This document shows positions 28,400 to 42,500 of a stretch of DNA of 64,000 bases, piece by piece. The position numbers and the translations under genes were made by a program. This DNA comes from Balanoglossus misakiensis (taxonomy: Eukaryota > Hemichordata). The DNA is taken from the NCBI GenBank assembly GCA_040954595.2, contig CM082588.2:10044001-10108000 (forward strand), written 5' to 3'. The first letter of the stretch is position 1; every line of letters starts with the position of its first letter. The notes under the pieces were generated by a model. That model saw only the letters and a program-made list of their open reading frames with translations, was not told where the DNA came from and searched no databases.

Positions 28400-31300
28400 A
28401 TGTGTTCTGCGCATCACAACAGAATTTTGTAAACAAACGAGGCTGTGTTTGGTAGCAACCATGGACATTTTAGAACTATCTCTCGATCTACAGAGTCTAT
28501 AGTGGAAAACTTTCTTATGCACATATGCCTATCTATGTGTTCTGCGCCTCACAACAGAATTCGGTAAATAAACGAGGCTGTTTGGAAGCAACCATGGAAA
28601 TTTTACAACTATCCGTCGATCTACAGAGTCTAGTGGAAAACGTTATTATGCGCATAGGCCTATATATGTGTTCTGCGCATCACAACAGAATTTTGTAAAC
28701 AAACGAGGCTGTGTTTGGAAGCAACCATGGACATTTTAGAACTATCTCTCGATCTACAGAGTCTATAGTGGAAAACTTTCTTATGCACATAGGCCTATCA
28801 ATGTGTTCTGTGCCTCACAACAGAATTCGGTAAATAAACGAGGCTGTTTGGAAGCAACCATGGAAATTTTACAACTATCCGTCGATCTACAGAGTCTAGT
28901 GGAAAACGTTCTTATGCGCATAGGCCTATATATGTGTTCTGCGCATCACAAAAGAATTTTGTAAACAAACGAGGCTGTGTTTGGAAGCAACCATGGACAT
29001 TTTAGAACTATCTCTCGATCTACAGAGTCTATAGTGGAAAACTTTCTTATGCACATATGCCTATCTATGTGTTCTGCGCCTCAAAACAGAATTCCGTAAA
29101 TAAACGAGGCTGTTTGGAAGCAAACATGGCAATTTTAGAACTATCTCTCGATCTACAGAGTATAGTGGAAAACGTTCATATGCGCATAGGCCTATCTATG
29201 TGTTCTGCGCATCACAACAGAATTTTGTAAACAAACCAGGCTTTGTTTGGAAGCAACCATGGACATTTTAGAACTATTCGTCGATCTACGGAGTCTAGTG
29301 GAAAACTTTCTTATGCGCATAGGCATATGTATGTGTTCTACGCATCACAACAGAATTCGGTAAATAAACGAGGCTGTTTGGAAACAACCATGGAAATTTT
29401 AGAACTATCCGTTGATCTAAAGTTGAAAAGTTTTTTATGCGCATAGGCCTATCTATGTGTTCTGCGCTTCACAACAGAAATCGGTAAATAAACGAGGCTG
29501 TTTGGAAGCAACCATGGAAATTTTACAACTATCTCTCGATCTACAGAGTCTATAGTGGAAAACTTTCTTATTCACATATGCCTATCTATGTGTTCTGCGC
29601 CTCAAAACAGAATTCCGCAAATAAACGAGGCTGTTTGGAAGCAAACATGGAAGTTTTAGAACTATCTCTCGATCTACAGTGTATAGTGGAAAACGTTCAT
29701 ATGCGCATAGGCCTATCTATGTGTTCTGCGCATCACAACAGAATTTTGTAAACAAACGAGGCTGTGTTTGGTAGCAACCATGGACATTTTAGAACTATCT
29801 CTCGATCTACAGAGTCTATAGTGGAAAACTTTCTTATGCACATATGCCTATCATGTGTTCTGCGCCTCACAACAGAAATCAGTAAATAAACGAGGCTGTT
29901 TGGAAGCAACCATGGAAATTTTACAACTATCAGTCCATCTACAGAGTCTGGTGGAAAACTTTCTTATGCGCATAGGCCTATAACGTGTTCTGCGCCTAAC
30001 AACAGAATTCGGTAAATAAACGAGGCTGTTTGGAAGCAACCATGGAAATTTTACAACTATCCGTCGATCTACAGAGTCTAGTGGAAACATTCTTATGCGC
30101 ATAGGCCTATATATGTGTTCTGCGCATCACAACAGAATTTTGTAAACAAACGAGGCTGTGTTTGGTAGCAACCATGGACATTTTAGAACTATCTCTCGAT
30201 CTACAGAGTCTATAGTGGAAAACTTTCTTATGCACATATGCCTATCTATGTGTTCTGCGCCTCACAACAGAATTCGGTAAATAAACGAGGCTGTTTGGAA
30301 GCAACCATGGAAATTTTACAACTATCCGTCGATCTACAGAGTCTAGTGGAAAACGTTATTATGCGCATAGGCCTATATATGTGTTCTGCGCATCACAACA
30401 GAATTTTGTAAACAAACGAGGCTGTGTTTGGAAGCAACCATGGACATTTTAGAACTATCTCTCGATCTACAGAGTCTATAGTGGAAAACTTTCTTATGCA
30501 CATAGGCCTATCTATGTGTTCTGTGCCTTACAACAGAATTCGGTAAATAAACGAGGCTGTTTGGAAGCAACCATGGAAATTTTACAACTATCCGTCGATG
30601 TACAGAGTCTAGTGGAAAACGTTATTATGCGCATAGGCCTATATATGTGTTCTGCGCATCACAACAGAATTTTGTAAACAAACGAGGCTGTGTTTGGAAG
30701 CAACCATGGACATTTTAGAACTATCTCTCGATCTACAGAGTCTATAGTGGAAAACTTTCTTATGCACATATGCCTATCTATGTGTTCTGCGCCTCAAAAC
30801 AGAATTCCGTAAATAAACGAGGCTGTTTGGAAGCAAACATGGAAATTTTAGAACTATCTCTCGATCTACAGAGTATAGTGGAAAACGTTCATATGCGCAT
30901 AGGCCTATCTATGTGTTCTGCGCATCACAACAGAATTTTGTAAACAAACCAGGCTTTGTTTGGAAGCAACCATGGACATTTTAGAACTATTCGTCGATCT
31001 ACGGAGTCTAGTGGAAAACTTTCTTATGCGCATAGGCATATGTATGTGTTCTACGCATCACAACAGAATTCGGTAAATAAACGAGGCTGTTTGGAAACAA
31101 CCATGGAAATTTTAGAACTATCCGTTGATCTAAAGTTGAAAAGTTTTTTATGCGCATAGGCCTATCTATGTGTTCTGCGCCTCACAACAGAAATCGGTAA
31201 ATAAACGAGGCTGTTTGGAAGCAACCATGGAAATTTTACAACTATCTCTCGATCTACAGAGTCTATAGTGGAAAACTTTCTTATTCACATATGCCTATCT

Positions 31301-34300
31301 ATGTGTTCTGCGCCTCAAAACAGAATTCCGCAAATAAACGAGGCTGTTTGGAAGCAAACATGGAAGTTTTAGAACTATCTCTCGATCTACAGTGTATGGT
31401 GGAAAACGTTCATATGCGCATAGGCCTATCTATGTGTTCTGCGCATCACAACAGAATTTTGTAAACAAACGAGGCTGTGTTTGGTAGCAACCATGGACAT
31501 TTTAGAACTATCTCTCGATCTACAGAGTCTATAGTGGAAAACTTTCTTATGCACATATGCCTATCTATGTGTTCTGCGCCTCACAACAGAATTCGGTAAA
31601 TAAACGAGGCTGTTTGGAAGCAACCATGGAAATTTTACAACTATCCGTCGATCTACGGAGTCTGGTGGAAAACTTTCTTATGCGCATAGCCCTATATATG
31701 TGTTCTGCGCATCACAACAGAATTCGTAAACAAACGAGGTTGTTTGGAAGCAACCATGGAAATTTTACAACTATCCGTCGATCTACAGAGTCTAGTGGAA
31801 AAATGTCTTATGCGCATTGGCCTATCATGTGTTCTGCGCCTCACAACAGAAATCAGTAAATAAACGAGGCTGTTTGGAAGCAACCATGGAAATTGTACAA
31901 CTATCAGTCCATCTACAGAGTCTGGTGGAAAACTTTCTTATGCGCATAGGCCTATAACGTGTTCTGCGCCTAACAACAGAATTCGGTAAATAAACGAGGC
32001 TGTTTGGAAGCAACCATGGAAATTTTACAACTATCCGTCGATCTACAGAGTCTGGTGGAAAACTTTCTTATGCGCATAGGCCTATAACGTGTTCTGCGCC
32101 TAACAACAGAATTCGGTAAATAAACGAGGCTGTTTGGAAGCAACCATGGAAATTTTACAACTATCCGTCGATCTACAGAGTCTAGTGGAAAACGTTATAA
32201 TGCGCATAGGCCTATCTATGTGTTATGCGCATCACAACAGAAATCGGTAAATAAACGAGGCTGTATTTGGAAGCAACCATGAACATTTTACAACTATCCG
32301 TCGATCTACAGAGTCTAGTGGAAAACGTTCTTATGCGCATAGGCCTATATATGTGTTCTGCGCATCACAACAGAATTCGGTAAACAAACGAGGTTGTTTG
32401 GAAGCAACCATGGACATTTTACAACTATCCGTCGATCTACAGAGTCTAGTGGAAAAATGTCGTATGCGCATAGGCCTATCATGTGTTCTGCGCCTCAAAA
32501 CAGAATTCCGTAAATAAACGAGGCTGTTTGCAAGCAAACATGGAAATTTTACAGCTATCCGTCGATCTACAGAGTCTAGTGGAAAACGTTCTTTTGCGCA
32601 TAGGCCTATATATGTGTTATGCGCATCACAACAGAAATCGGTAAATAAACGAGGCTGTATTTGGAAGCAACCATGGACATTTTACAACTATCCGTCGATC
32701 TACAGAGTCTTGTGGAAAACTTTCTAATGCGCATAGGCCTATTACGTGTTCTGCGCCTCACAACAGAATTCCGTAAATAAACGAGGCTGTTTGGAAGCAA
32801 CCATGGAAATGTTAGAACTATCCGTCGATCTACAGAGTCTAGTGGAAAAATGTCTTATGCGCATAGGCCTATATATGTGTTCTGCGCATCACAACAGAAT
32901 TTTGTAAACAAACGAGGCTGTGTTTGGAAGCAACCATGGACATTTTAGAACTATCTCTCGATCTACAGAGTCTATAGTGGAAAACTTTCTTATGCACATA
33001 TGCCTATCTATGTGTTCTGCGCCTAAAAACAGAATTCCGTAAATAAACGAGGCTGTTTGGAAGCAAACATGGCAATTTTACAGCTATCCGTGGATATACA
33101 GAGTCTAGTGGAAAACGTTCTTATGCGCATAGGCCTATATATGTGTTCTGCGCATCACAACAGAATTTTGTAAACAAACGAGGCTGTGTTTGGAAGCAAC
33201 CATGGAAATTTTAGAACTATCCGTTGATCTAAAGTTGAAAAGTTTTATATGCGCATAGGCCTATCTATGTGTTCTGCGCCTCACAACAGAAATCGGTAAA
33301 TAAACGAGGCTGTTTGGAAGCAACCATGGAAATTTTACAACTATCTCTCGATCTACAGAGTCTATAGTGGAAAACTTTCTTATTCACATATGCCTATCTA
33401 TGTGTTCTGCGCCTCAAAACAGAATTCCGCAAATAAACGAGGCTGTTTGGAAGCAAACATGGAAGTTTTAGAACTATCTCTCGATCTACAGTGTATAGTG
33501 GAAAACGTTCATATGCGCATAGGCCTATCTATGTGTTCTGCGCATCACAACAGAATTTTGTAAACAAACGAGGCTGTGTTTGGTAGCAACCATGGACATT
33601 TTAGAACTATCTCTCGATCTACAGAGTCTATAGTGGAAAACTTTCTTATGCACATAGGCCTATCTATGTGTTCTGCGCCTCACAACAGAATTCGGTAAAT
33701 AAACGAGGCTGTTTGGAAGCAACCATGGAAATTTTACAACTATCCGTCGATCTACGGAGTCTGGTGGAAAACTTTCTTATGCGCATAGGCCTATTACGTG
33801 TTCTGCGTCTCACAACAGAATTCGGTAAATAAACGAGGCTGTTTGGAAGCAACCATGGAAATTTTAGAACTATCTCTCGATCTACAGAGTCTAGTGGAAA
33901 ACGTTCTTATGCGCATAGGCCTATATATGTGTTCTGCGCATCACAACAGAATTCGTAAACAAACGAGGTTGTTTGGAAGCAACCATGGAAATTTTACAAC
34001 TATCCGTCGATCTACAGAGTCTAGTGGAAAAATGTCTTATGCGCATTGGCCTATCATGTGTTCTGCGCCTCACAACAGAAATCAGTAAATAAACGAGGCT
34101 GTTTGGAAGCAACCATGGAAATTTTACAACTATCCGTCGATCTACAGAGTCTAGTGGAAACGTTCTTATGCGCATAGGCCTATATATGTGTTCTGCGCAT
34201 CACAACAGAATTCGGTATATAAACGAGGCTGTTTGGAAGCAACCATGGAAATTTTACAACTATCCGTCGATCTACAGAGTCTGGTGGAAAACTTTCTTAT

Positions 34301-36540
34301 GCGCATAGGCCTATAACGTGTTCTGCGCCTAACAACAGAATTCGGTAATTAAACGAGGCTGTTTGGAAGCAACCATGGAAATTTTACAACTATCCGTCGA
34401 TCTACAGAGTCTAGTGGAAAACGTTATAATGCGCATAGGCCTATCTATGTGTTATGCGCATCACAACAGAAATCGGTAAAGAAACGAGGCTGTATTTGGA
34501 AGCAACCATGAACATTTTACAACTATCCGTCGATCTACAGAGTCTAGTGGAAAACGTTCTTATGCGCATAGGCCTATATATGTGTTCTGCGCATCACAAC
34601 AGAATTCGGTAAACAAACGAGGTTGTTTGGAAGCAACCATGGACATTTTACAACTATCCGTCGATCTACAGAGTCTAGTGGAAAAATGTCGTATGCGCAT
34701 AGGCCTATCATGTGTTCTGCGCCTCAAAACAGAATTCCGTAAATAAACGAGGCTGTTTGCAAGCAAACATGGAAATTTTACAGCTATCCGTCGATCTACA
34801 GAGTCTAGTGGAAAACGTTCTTTTGCGCATAGGCCTATATATGTGTTATGCGCATCACAACAGAAATCGGTAAATAAACGAGGCTGTATTTGGAAGCAAC
34901 CATGGACATTTTACAACTATCCGTCGATCTACAGAGTCTTGTGGAAAACTTTCTAATGCGCATAGGCCTATTACGTGTTCTGCGCCTCACAACAGAATTC
35001 CGTAAATAAACGAGGCTGTTTGGAAGCAACCATGGAAATGTTAGAACTATCCGTCGATCTACAGAGTCTAGTGGAAAAATGTCTTATGCGCATAGGCCTA
35101 TCATGTGTTCTGCGCCTCACAACAGAAATCGGTAAATAAACGAGGCAGTTTGGAAGCAACCATGGAAATTTTACAGCTATCCGTCGATCTACAGAGTCTA
35201 GTGGAAAACGTTCTTTTGCGCATAGGCCTATATATGTGTTCTGCGCATCACAACAGAATTTTGTAAACAAACGAGGCTGTGTTTGGAAGCAACCATGGAC
35301 ATTTTAGAACTATCTCTCGATCTACAGAGTCTATAGTGGAAAACTTTCTTATGCACATATGCCTATCTATGTGTTCTGCGCCTAAAAACAGAATTCCGTA
35401 AATAAACGAGGCTGTTTGGAAGCAAACATGGCAATTTTACAGCTATCCGTGGATATACAGAGTCTAGTGGAAAACGTTCTTATGCGCATAGGCCTATATA
35501 TGTGTTCTGCGCATCACAACAGAATTTTGTAAACAAACGAGGCTGTGTTTGGAAGCAACCATGGAAATTTTAGAACTATCCCTTGATCTAAAGTTGAAAA
35601 GTTTTTTATGCGCATAGGCCTATCTATGTGTTCTGCGCCTCACAACAGAAATCGGTAAATAAACGAGGCTGTTTGGAAGCAACCATGGAAATTTTACAAC
35701 TATCTCTCGATCTACAGAGTCTATAGTGGAAAACTTTCTTATTCACATATGCCTATCTATGTGTTCTGCGCCTCAAAACAGAATTCCGCAAATAAACGAG
35801 GCTGTTTGGAAGCAAACATGGAAGTTTTAGAACTATCTCTCGATCTACAGTGTATAGTGGAAAACGTTCATATGCGCATAGGCCTATCTATGTGTTCTGC
35901 GCATCACAACAGAATTTTGTAAACAAACGAGGCTGTGTTTGGTAGCAACCATGGACATTTTAGAACTATCTCTCGATCTACAGAGTCTATAGTGGAAAAC
36001 TTTCTTATGCACATAGGCCTATCTATGTGTTCTGCGCCTCACAACAGAATTCGGTAAATAAACGAGGCTGTTTGGAAGCAACCATGGAAATTTTACAACT
36101 ATCCGTCGATCTACGGAGTCTGGTGGAAAACTTTCTTATGCGCATAGGCCTATTACGTGTTCTGCGTCTCACAACAGAATTCGGTAAATAAACGAGGCTG
36201 TTTGGAAGCAACCATGGAAATTTTAGAACTATCTCTCGATCTACAGAGTCTAGTGGAAAACGTTCTTATGCGCATAGGCCTATATATGTGTTCTGCGCAT
36301 CACAACAGAATTCGTAAACAAACGAGGTTGTTTGGAAGCAACCATGGAAATTTTACAACTATCCGTCGATCTACAGAGTCTAGTGGAAAAATGTCTTATG
36401 CGCATTGGCCTATCATGTGTTCTGCGCCTCACAACAGAAATCAGTAAATAAACGAGGCTGTTTGGAAGCAACCATGGAAATTTTACAACTATCCGTCGAT
36501 CTACAGAGTCTAGTGGAAACGTTCTTATGCGCATAGGCCT
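28400..36540. repeat. Satellite zone with 1,713-, 2,229- and 2,359-bp offsets
   Basis: Around 29,243 and 30,956 a 1713-bp repeat (13 monomers) is seen. From 31.7 kb onward new variants appear (ttcgtaaacaaacgaggttg, gcgcctaacaac, gcgcattggcc) and the repeat offsets become 2229 bp (32331/34560, 32606/34835; 17 monomers) and 2359 bp (33664/36023, 33798/36157, 33921/36280; 18 monomers). Confidence 0.8.
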
Positions 36541-39500
36541 ATATATGTGTTCTGCGCATCACAACAGAATTTTGTAAACAAACGAGGCTGTGTTTGGTAG
36601 CAACCATGGACATTTTAGAACTATCTCTCGATCTACAGAGTCTATAGTGGAAAACTTTCTTATGCACATATGCCTATCTATGTGTTCTGCGCCTCACAAC
36701 AGAATTCGGTAAATAAACGAGGCTGTTTGGAAGCAACCATGGAAATTTTACAACTATCCGTCGATCTACAGAGTCTAGTGGAAAACGTTATTATGCGCAT
36801 AGGCCTATATATGTGTTCTGCGCATCACAACAGAATTTTGTAAACAAACGAGGCTGTGTTTGGAAGCAACCATGGACATTTTAGAACTATCTCTCGATCT
36901 ACAGAGTCTATAGTGGAAAACTTTCTTATGCACATAGGCCTATCTATGTGTTCTGTGCCTTACAACAGAATTCGGTAAATAAACGAGGCTGTTTGGAAGC
37001 AACCATGGAAATTTTACAACTATCCGTCGATCTACAGAGTCTAGTGGAAAACGTTATTATGCGCATAGGCCTATATATGTGTTCTGCGCATCACAACAGA
37101 ATTTTGTAAACAAACGAGGCTGTGTTTGGAAGCAACCATGGACATTTTAGAACTATCTCTCGATCTACAGAGTCTATAGTGGAAAACTTTCTTATGCACA
37201 TATGCCTATCTATGTGTTCTGCGCCTCAAAACAGAATTCCGTAAATAAACGAGGCTGTTTGGAAGCAAACATGGAAATTTTAGAACTATCTCTCGATCTA
37301 CAGAGTATAGTGGAAAACGTTCATATGCGCATAGGCCTATCTATGTGTTCTGCGCATCACAACAGAATTTTGTAAACAAACCAGGCTTTGTTTGGAAGCA
37401 ACCATGGACATTTTAGAACTATTCGTCGATCTACGGAGTCTAGTGGAAAACTTTCTTATGCGCATAGGCATATGTATGTGTTCTACGCATCACAACAGAA
37501 TTCGGTAAATAAACGAGGCTGTTTGGAAACAACCATGGAAATTTTAGAACTATCCGTTGATCTAAAGTTGAAAAGTTTTTTATGCGCATAGGCCTATCTA
37601 TGTGTTCTGCGCCTCACAACAGAAATCGGTAAATAAACGAGGCTGTTTGGAAGCAACCATGGAAATTTTACAACTATCTCTCGATCTACAGAGTCTATAG
37701 TGGAAAACTTTCTTATTCACATATGCCTATCTATGTGTTCTGCGCCTCAAAACAGAATTCCGCAAATAAACGAGGCTGTTTGGAAGCAAACATGGAAGTT
37801 TTAGAACTATCTCTCGATCTACAGTGTATGGTGGAAAACGTTCATATGCGCATAGGCCTATCTATGTGTTCTGCGCATCACAACAGAATTTTGTAAACAA
37901 ACGAGGCTGTGTTTGGTAGCAACCATGGACATTTTAGAACTATCTCTCGATCTACAGAGTCTATAGTGGAAAACTTTCTTATGCACATATGCCTATCTAT
38001 GTGTTCTGCGCCTCACAACAGAATTCGGTAAATAAACGAGGCTGTTTGGAAGCAACCATGGAAATTTTACAACTATCCGTCGATCTACGGAGTCTGGTGG
38101 AAAACTTTCTTATGCGCATAGCCCTATATATGTGTTCTGCGCATCACAACAGAATTTTGTAAACAAACGAGGCTGTGTTTGGTAGCAACCATGGACATTT
38201 TAGAACTATCTCTCGATCTACAGAGTCTATAGTGGAAAACTTTCTTATGCACATAGGCCTATCTATGTGTTCTGCGCCTCACAACAGAATTCGGTAAATA
38301 AACGAGGCTGTTTGGAAGCAACCATGGAAATTTTACAACTATCCGTCGATCTACGGAGTCTGGTGGAAAACTTTCTTATGCGCATAGGCCTATTACGTGT
38401 TCTGCGTCTCACAACAGAATTCGGTAAATAAACGAGGCTGTTTGGAAGCAACCATGGAAATTTTAGAACTATCTCTCGATCTACAGAGTCTAGTGGAAAA
38501 CGTTCTTATGCGCATAGGCCTATATATGTGTTCTGCGCATCACAACAGAATTCGTAAACAAACGAGGTTGTTTGGAAGCAACCATGGAAATTTTACAACT
38601 ATCCGTCGATCTACAGAGTCTAGTGGAAAAATGTCTTATGCGCATTGGCCTATCATGTGTTCTGCGCCTCACAACAGAAATCAGTAAATAAACGAGGCTG
38701 TTTGGAAGCAACCATGGAAATTTTACAACTATCCGTCGATCTACAGAGTCTAGTGGAAACGTTCTTATGCGCATAGGCCTATATATGTGTTCTGCGCATC
38801 ACAACAGAATTTTGTAAACAAACGAGGCTGTGTTTGGTAGCAACCATGGACATTTTAGAACTATCTCTCGATCTACAGAGTCTATAGTGGAAAACTTTCT
38901 TATGCACATATGCCTATCTATGTGTTCTGCGCCTCACAACAGAATTCGGTAAATAAACGAGGCTGTTTGGAAGCAACCATGGAAATTTTACAACTATCCG
39001 TCGATCTACGGAGTCTGGTGGAAAACTTTCTTATGCGCATAGGCCTATTACGTGTTCTGCGTCTCACAACAGAATTCGGTAAATAAACGAGGCTGTTTGG
39101 AAGCAACCATGGAAATTTTAGAACTATCTCTCGATCTACAGAGTCTAGTGGAAAACGTTCTTATGCGCATAGGCCTATATATGTGTTCTGCGCATCACAA
39201 CAGAATTCGTAAACAAACGAGGTTGTTTGGAAGCAACCATGGAAATTTTACAACTATCCGTCGATCTACAGAGTCTAGTGGAAAAATGTCTTATGCGCAT
39301 TGGCCTATCATGTGTTCTGCGCCTCACAACAGAAATCAGTAAATAAACGAGGCTGTTTGGAAGCAACCATGGAAATTTTACAACTATCCGTCGATCTACA
39401 GAGTCTAGTGGAAACGTTCTTATGCGCATAGGCCTATATATGTGTTCTGCGCATCACAACAGAATTTTGTAAACAAACGAGGCTGTGTTTGGTAGCAACC

Positions 39501-42500
39501 ATGGACATTTTAGAACTATCTCTCGATCTACAGAGTCTATAGTGGAAAACTTTCTTATGCACATATGCCTATCTATGTGTTCTGCGCCTCACAACAGAAT
39601 TCGGTAAATAAACGAGGCTGTTTGGAAGCAACCATGGAAATTTTACAACTATCCGTCGATCTACAGAGTCTAGTGGAAAACGTTATTATGCGCATAGGCC
39701 TATATATGTGTTCTGCGCATCACAACAGAATTTTGTAAACAAACGAGGCTGTGTTTGGAAGCAACCATGGACATTTTAGAACTATCTCTCGATCTACAGA
39801 GTCTATAGTGGAAAACTTTCTTATGCACATAGGCCTATCTATGTGTTCTGTGCCTTACAACAGAATTCGGTAAATAAACGAGGCTGTTTGGAAGCAACCA
39901 TGGAAATTTTACAACTATCCGTCGATCTACAGAGTCTAGTGGAAAACGTTATTATGCGCATAGGCCTATATATGTGTTCTGCGCATCACAACAGAATTTT
40001 GTAAACAAACGAGGCTGTGTTTGGAAGCAACCATGGACATTTTAGAACTATCTCTCGATCTACAGAGTCTATAGTGGAAAACTTTCTTATGCACATATGC
40101 CTATCTATGTGTTCTGCGCCTCAAAACAGAATTCCGTAAATAAACGAGGCTGTTTGGAAGCAAACATGGAAATTTTAGAACTATCTCTCGATCTACAGAG
40201 TATAGTGGAAAACGTTCATATGCGCATAGGCCTATCTATGTGTTCTGCGCATCACAACAGAATTTTGTAAACAAACCAGGCTTTGTTTGGAAGCAACCAT
40301 GGACATTTTAGAACTATTCGTCGATCTACGGAGTCTAGTGGAAAACTTTCTTATGCGCATAGGCATATGTATGTGTTCTACGCATCACAACAGAATTCGG
40401 TAAATAAACGAGGCTGTTTGGAAACAACCATGGAAATTTTAGAACTATCCGTTGATCTAAAGTTGAAAAGTTTTTTATGCGCATAGGCCTATCTATGTGT
40501 TCTGCGCCTCACAACAGAAATCGGTAAATAAACGAGGCTGTTTGGAAGCAACCATGGAAATTTTACAACTATCTCTCGATCTACAGAGTCTATAGTGGAA
40601 CACTTTCTTATTCACATATGCCTATCTATGTGTTCTGCGCCTCAAAACAGAATTCCGCAAATAAACGAGGCTGTTTGGAAGCAAACATGGAAGTTTTAGA
40701 ACTATCTCTCGATCTACAGTGTATGGTGGAAAACGTTCATATGCGCATAGGCCTATCTATGTGTTCTGCGCATCACAACAGAATTTTGTAAACAAACGAG
40801 GCTGTGTTTGGTAGCAACCATGGACATTTTAGAACTATCTCTCGATCTACAGAGTCTATAGTGGAAAACTTTCTTATGCACATATGCCTATCTATGTGTT
40901 CTGCGCCTCACAACAGAATTCGGTAAATAAACGAGGCTGTTTGGAAGCAACCATGGAAATTTTACAACTATCCGTCGATCTACGGAGTCTGGTGGAAAAC
41001 TTTCTTATGCGCATAGCCCTATATATGTGTTCTGCGCATCACAACAGAATTCGTAAACAAACGAGGTTGTTTGGAAGCAACCATGGAAATTTTACAACTA
41101 TCCGTCGATCTACAGAGTCTAGTGGAAAAATGTCTTATGCGCATTGGCCTATCATGTGTTCTGCGCCTCACAACAGAAATCAGTAAATAAACGAGGCTGT
41201 TTGGAAGCAACCATGGAAATTTTACAACTATCATTCCATCTACAGAGTCTGGTGGAAAACTTTCTTATGCGCATAGGCCTATAACGTGTTCTGCGCCTAA
41301 CAACAGAATTCGGTAAATAAACGAGGCTGTTTGGAAGCAACCATGGAAATTTTACAACTATCCGTCGATCTACAGAGTCTAGTGGAAAACGTTATTATGC
41401 GCATAGGCCTATATATGTGTTCTGCGCATCACAACAGAATTTTGTAAACAAACGAGGCTGTGTTTGGAAGCAACCATGGACATTTTAGAACTATCTCTCG
41501 ATCTACAGAGTCTATAGTGGAAAACTTTCTTATGCACATAGGCCTATCTATGTGTTCTGTGCCTTACAACAGAATTCGGTAAATAAACGAGGCTGTTTGG
41601 AAGCAACCATGGAAATTTTACAACTATCCGTCGATCTACAGAGTCTAGTGGAAAACGTTATTATGCGCATAGGCCTATATATGTGTTCTGCGCATCACAA
41701 CAGAATTTTGTAAACAAACGAGGCTGTGTTTGGAAGCAACCATGGACATTTTAGAACTATCTCTCGATCTACAGAGTCTATAGTGGAAAACTTTCTTATG
41801 CACATATGCCTATCTATGTGTTCTGCGCCTCAAAACAGAATTCCGTAAATAAACGAGGCTGTTTGGAAGCAAACATGGAAATTTTAGAACTATCTCTCGA
41901 TCTACAGAGTATAGTGGAAAACGTTCATATGCGCATAGGCCTATCTATGTGTTCTGCGCATCACAACAGAATTTTGTAAACAAACCAGGCTTTGTTTGGA
42001 AGCAACCATGGACATTTTAGAACTATTCGTCGATCTACGGAGTCTAGTGGAAAACTTTCTTATGCGCATAGGCATATGTATGTGTTCTACGCATCACAAC
42101 AGAATTCGGTAAATAAACGAGGCTGTTTGGAAACAACCATGGAAATTTTAGAACTATCCGTTGATCTAAAGTTGAAAAGTTTTTTATGCGCATAGGCCTA
42201 TCTATGTGTTCTGCGCCTCACAACAGAAATCGGTAAATAAACGAGGCTGTTTGGAAGCAACCATGGAAATTTTACAACTATCTCTCGATCTACAGAGTCT
42301 ATAGTGGAACACTTTCTTATTCACATATGCCTATCTATGTGTTCTGCGCCTCAAAACAGAATTCCGCAAATAAACGAGGCTGTTTGGAAGCAAACATGGA
42401 AGTTTTAGAACTATCTCTCGATCTACAGTGTATGGTGGAAAACGTTCATATGCGCATAGGCCTATCTATGTGTTCTGCGCATCACAACAGAATTTTGTAA

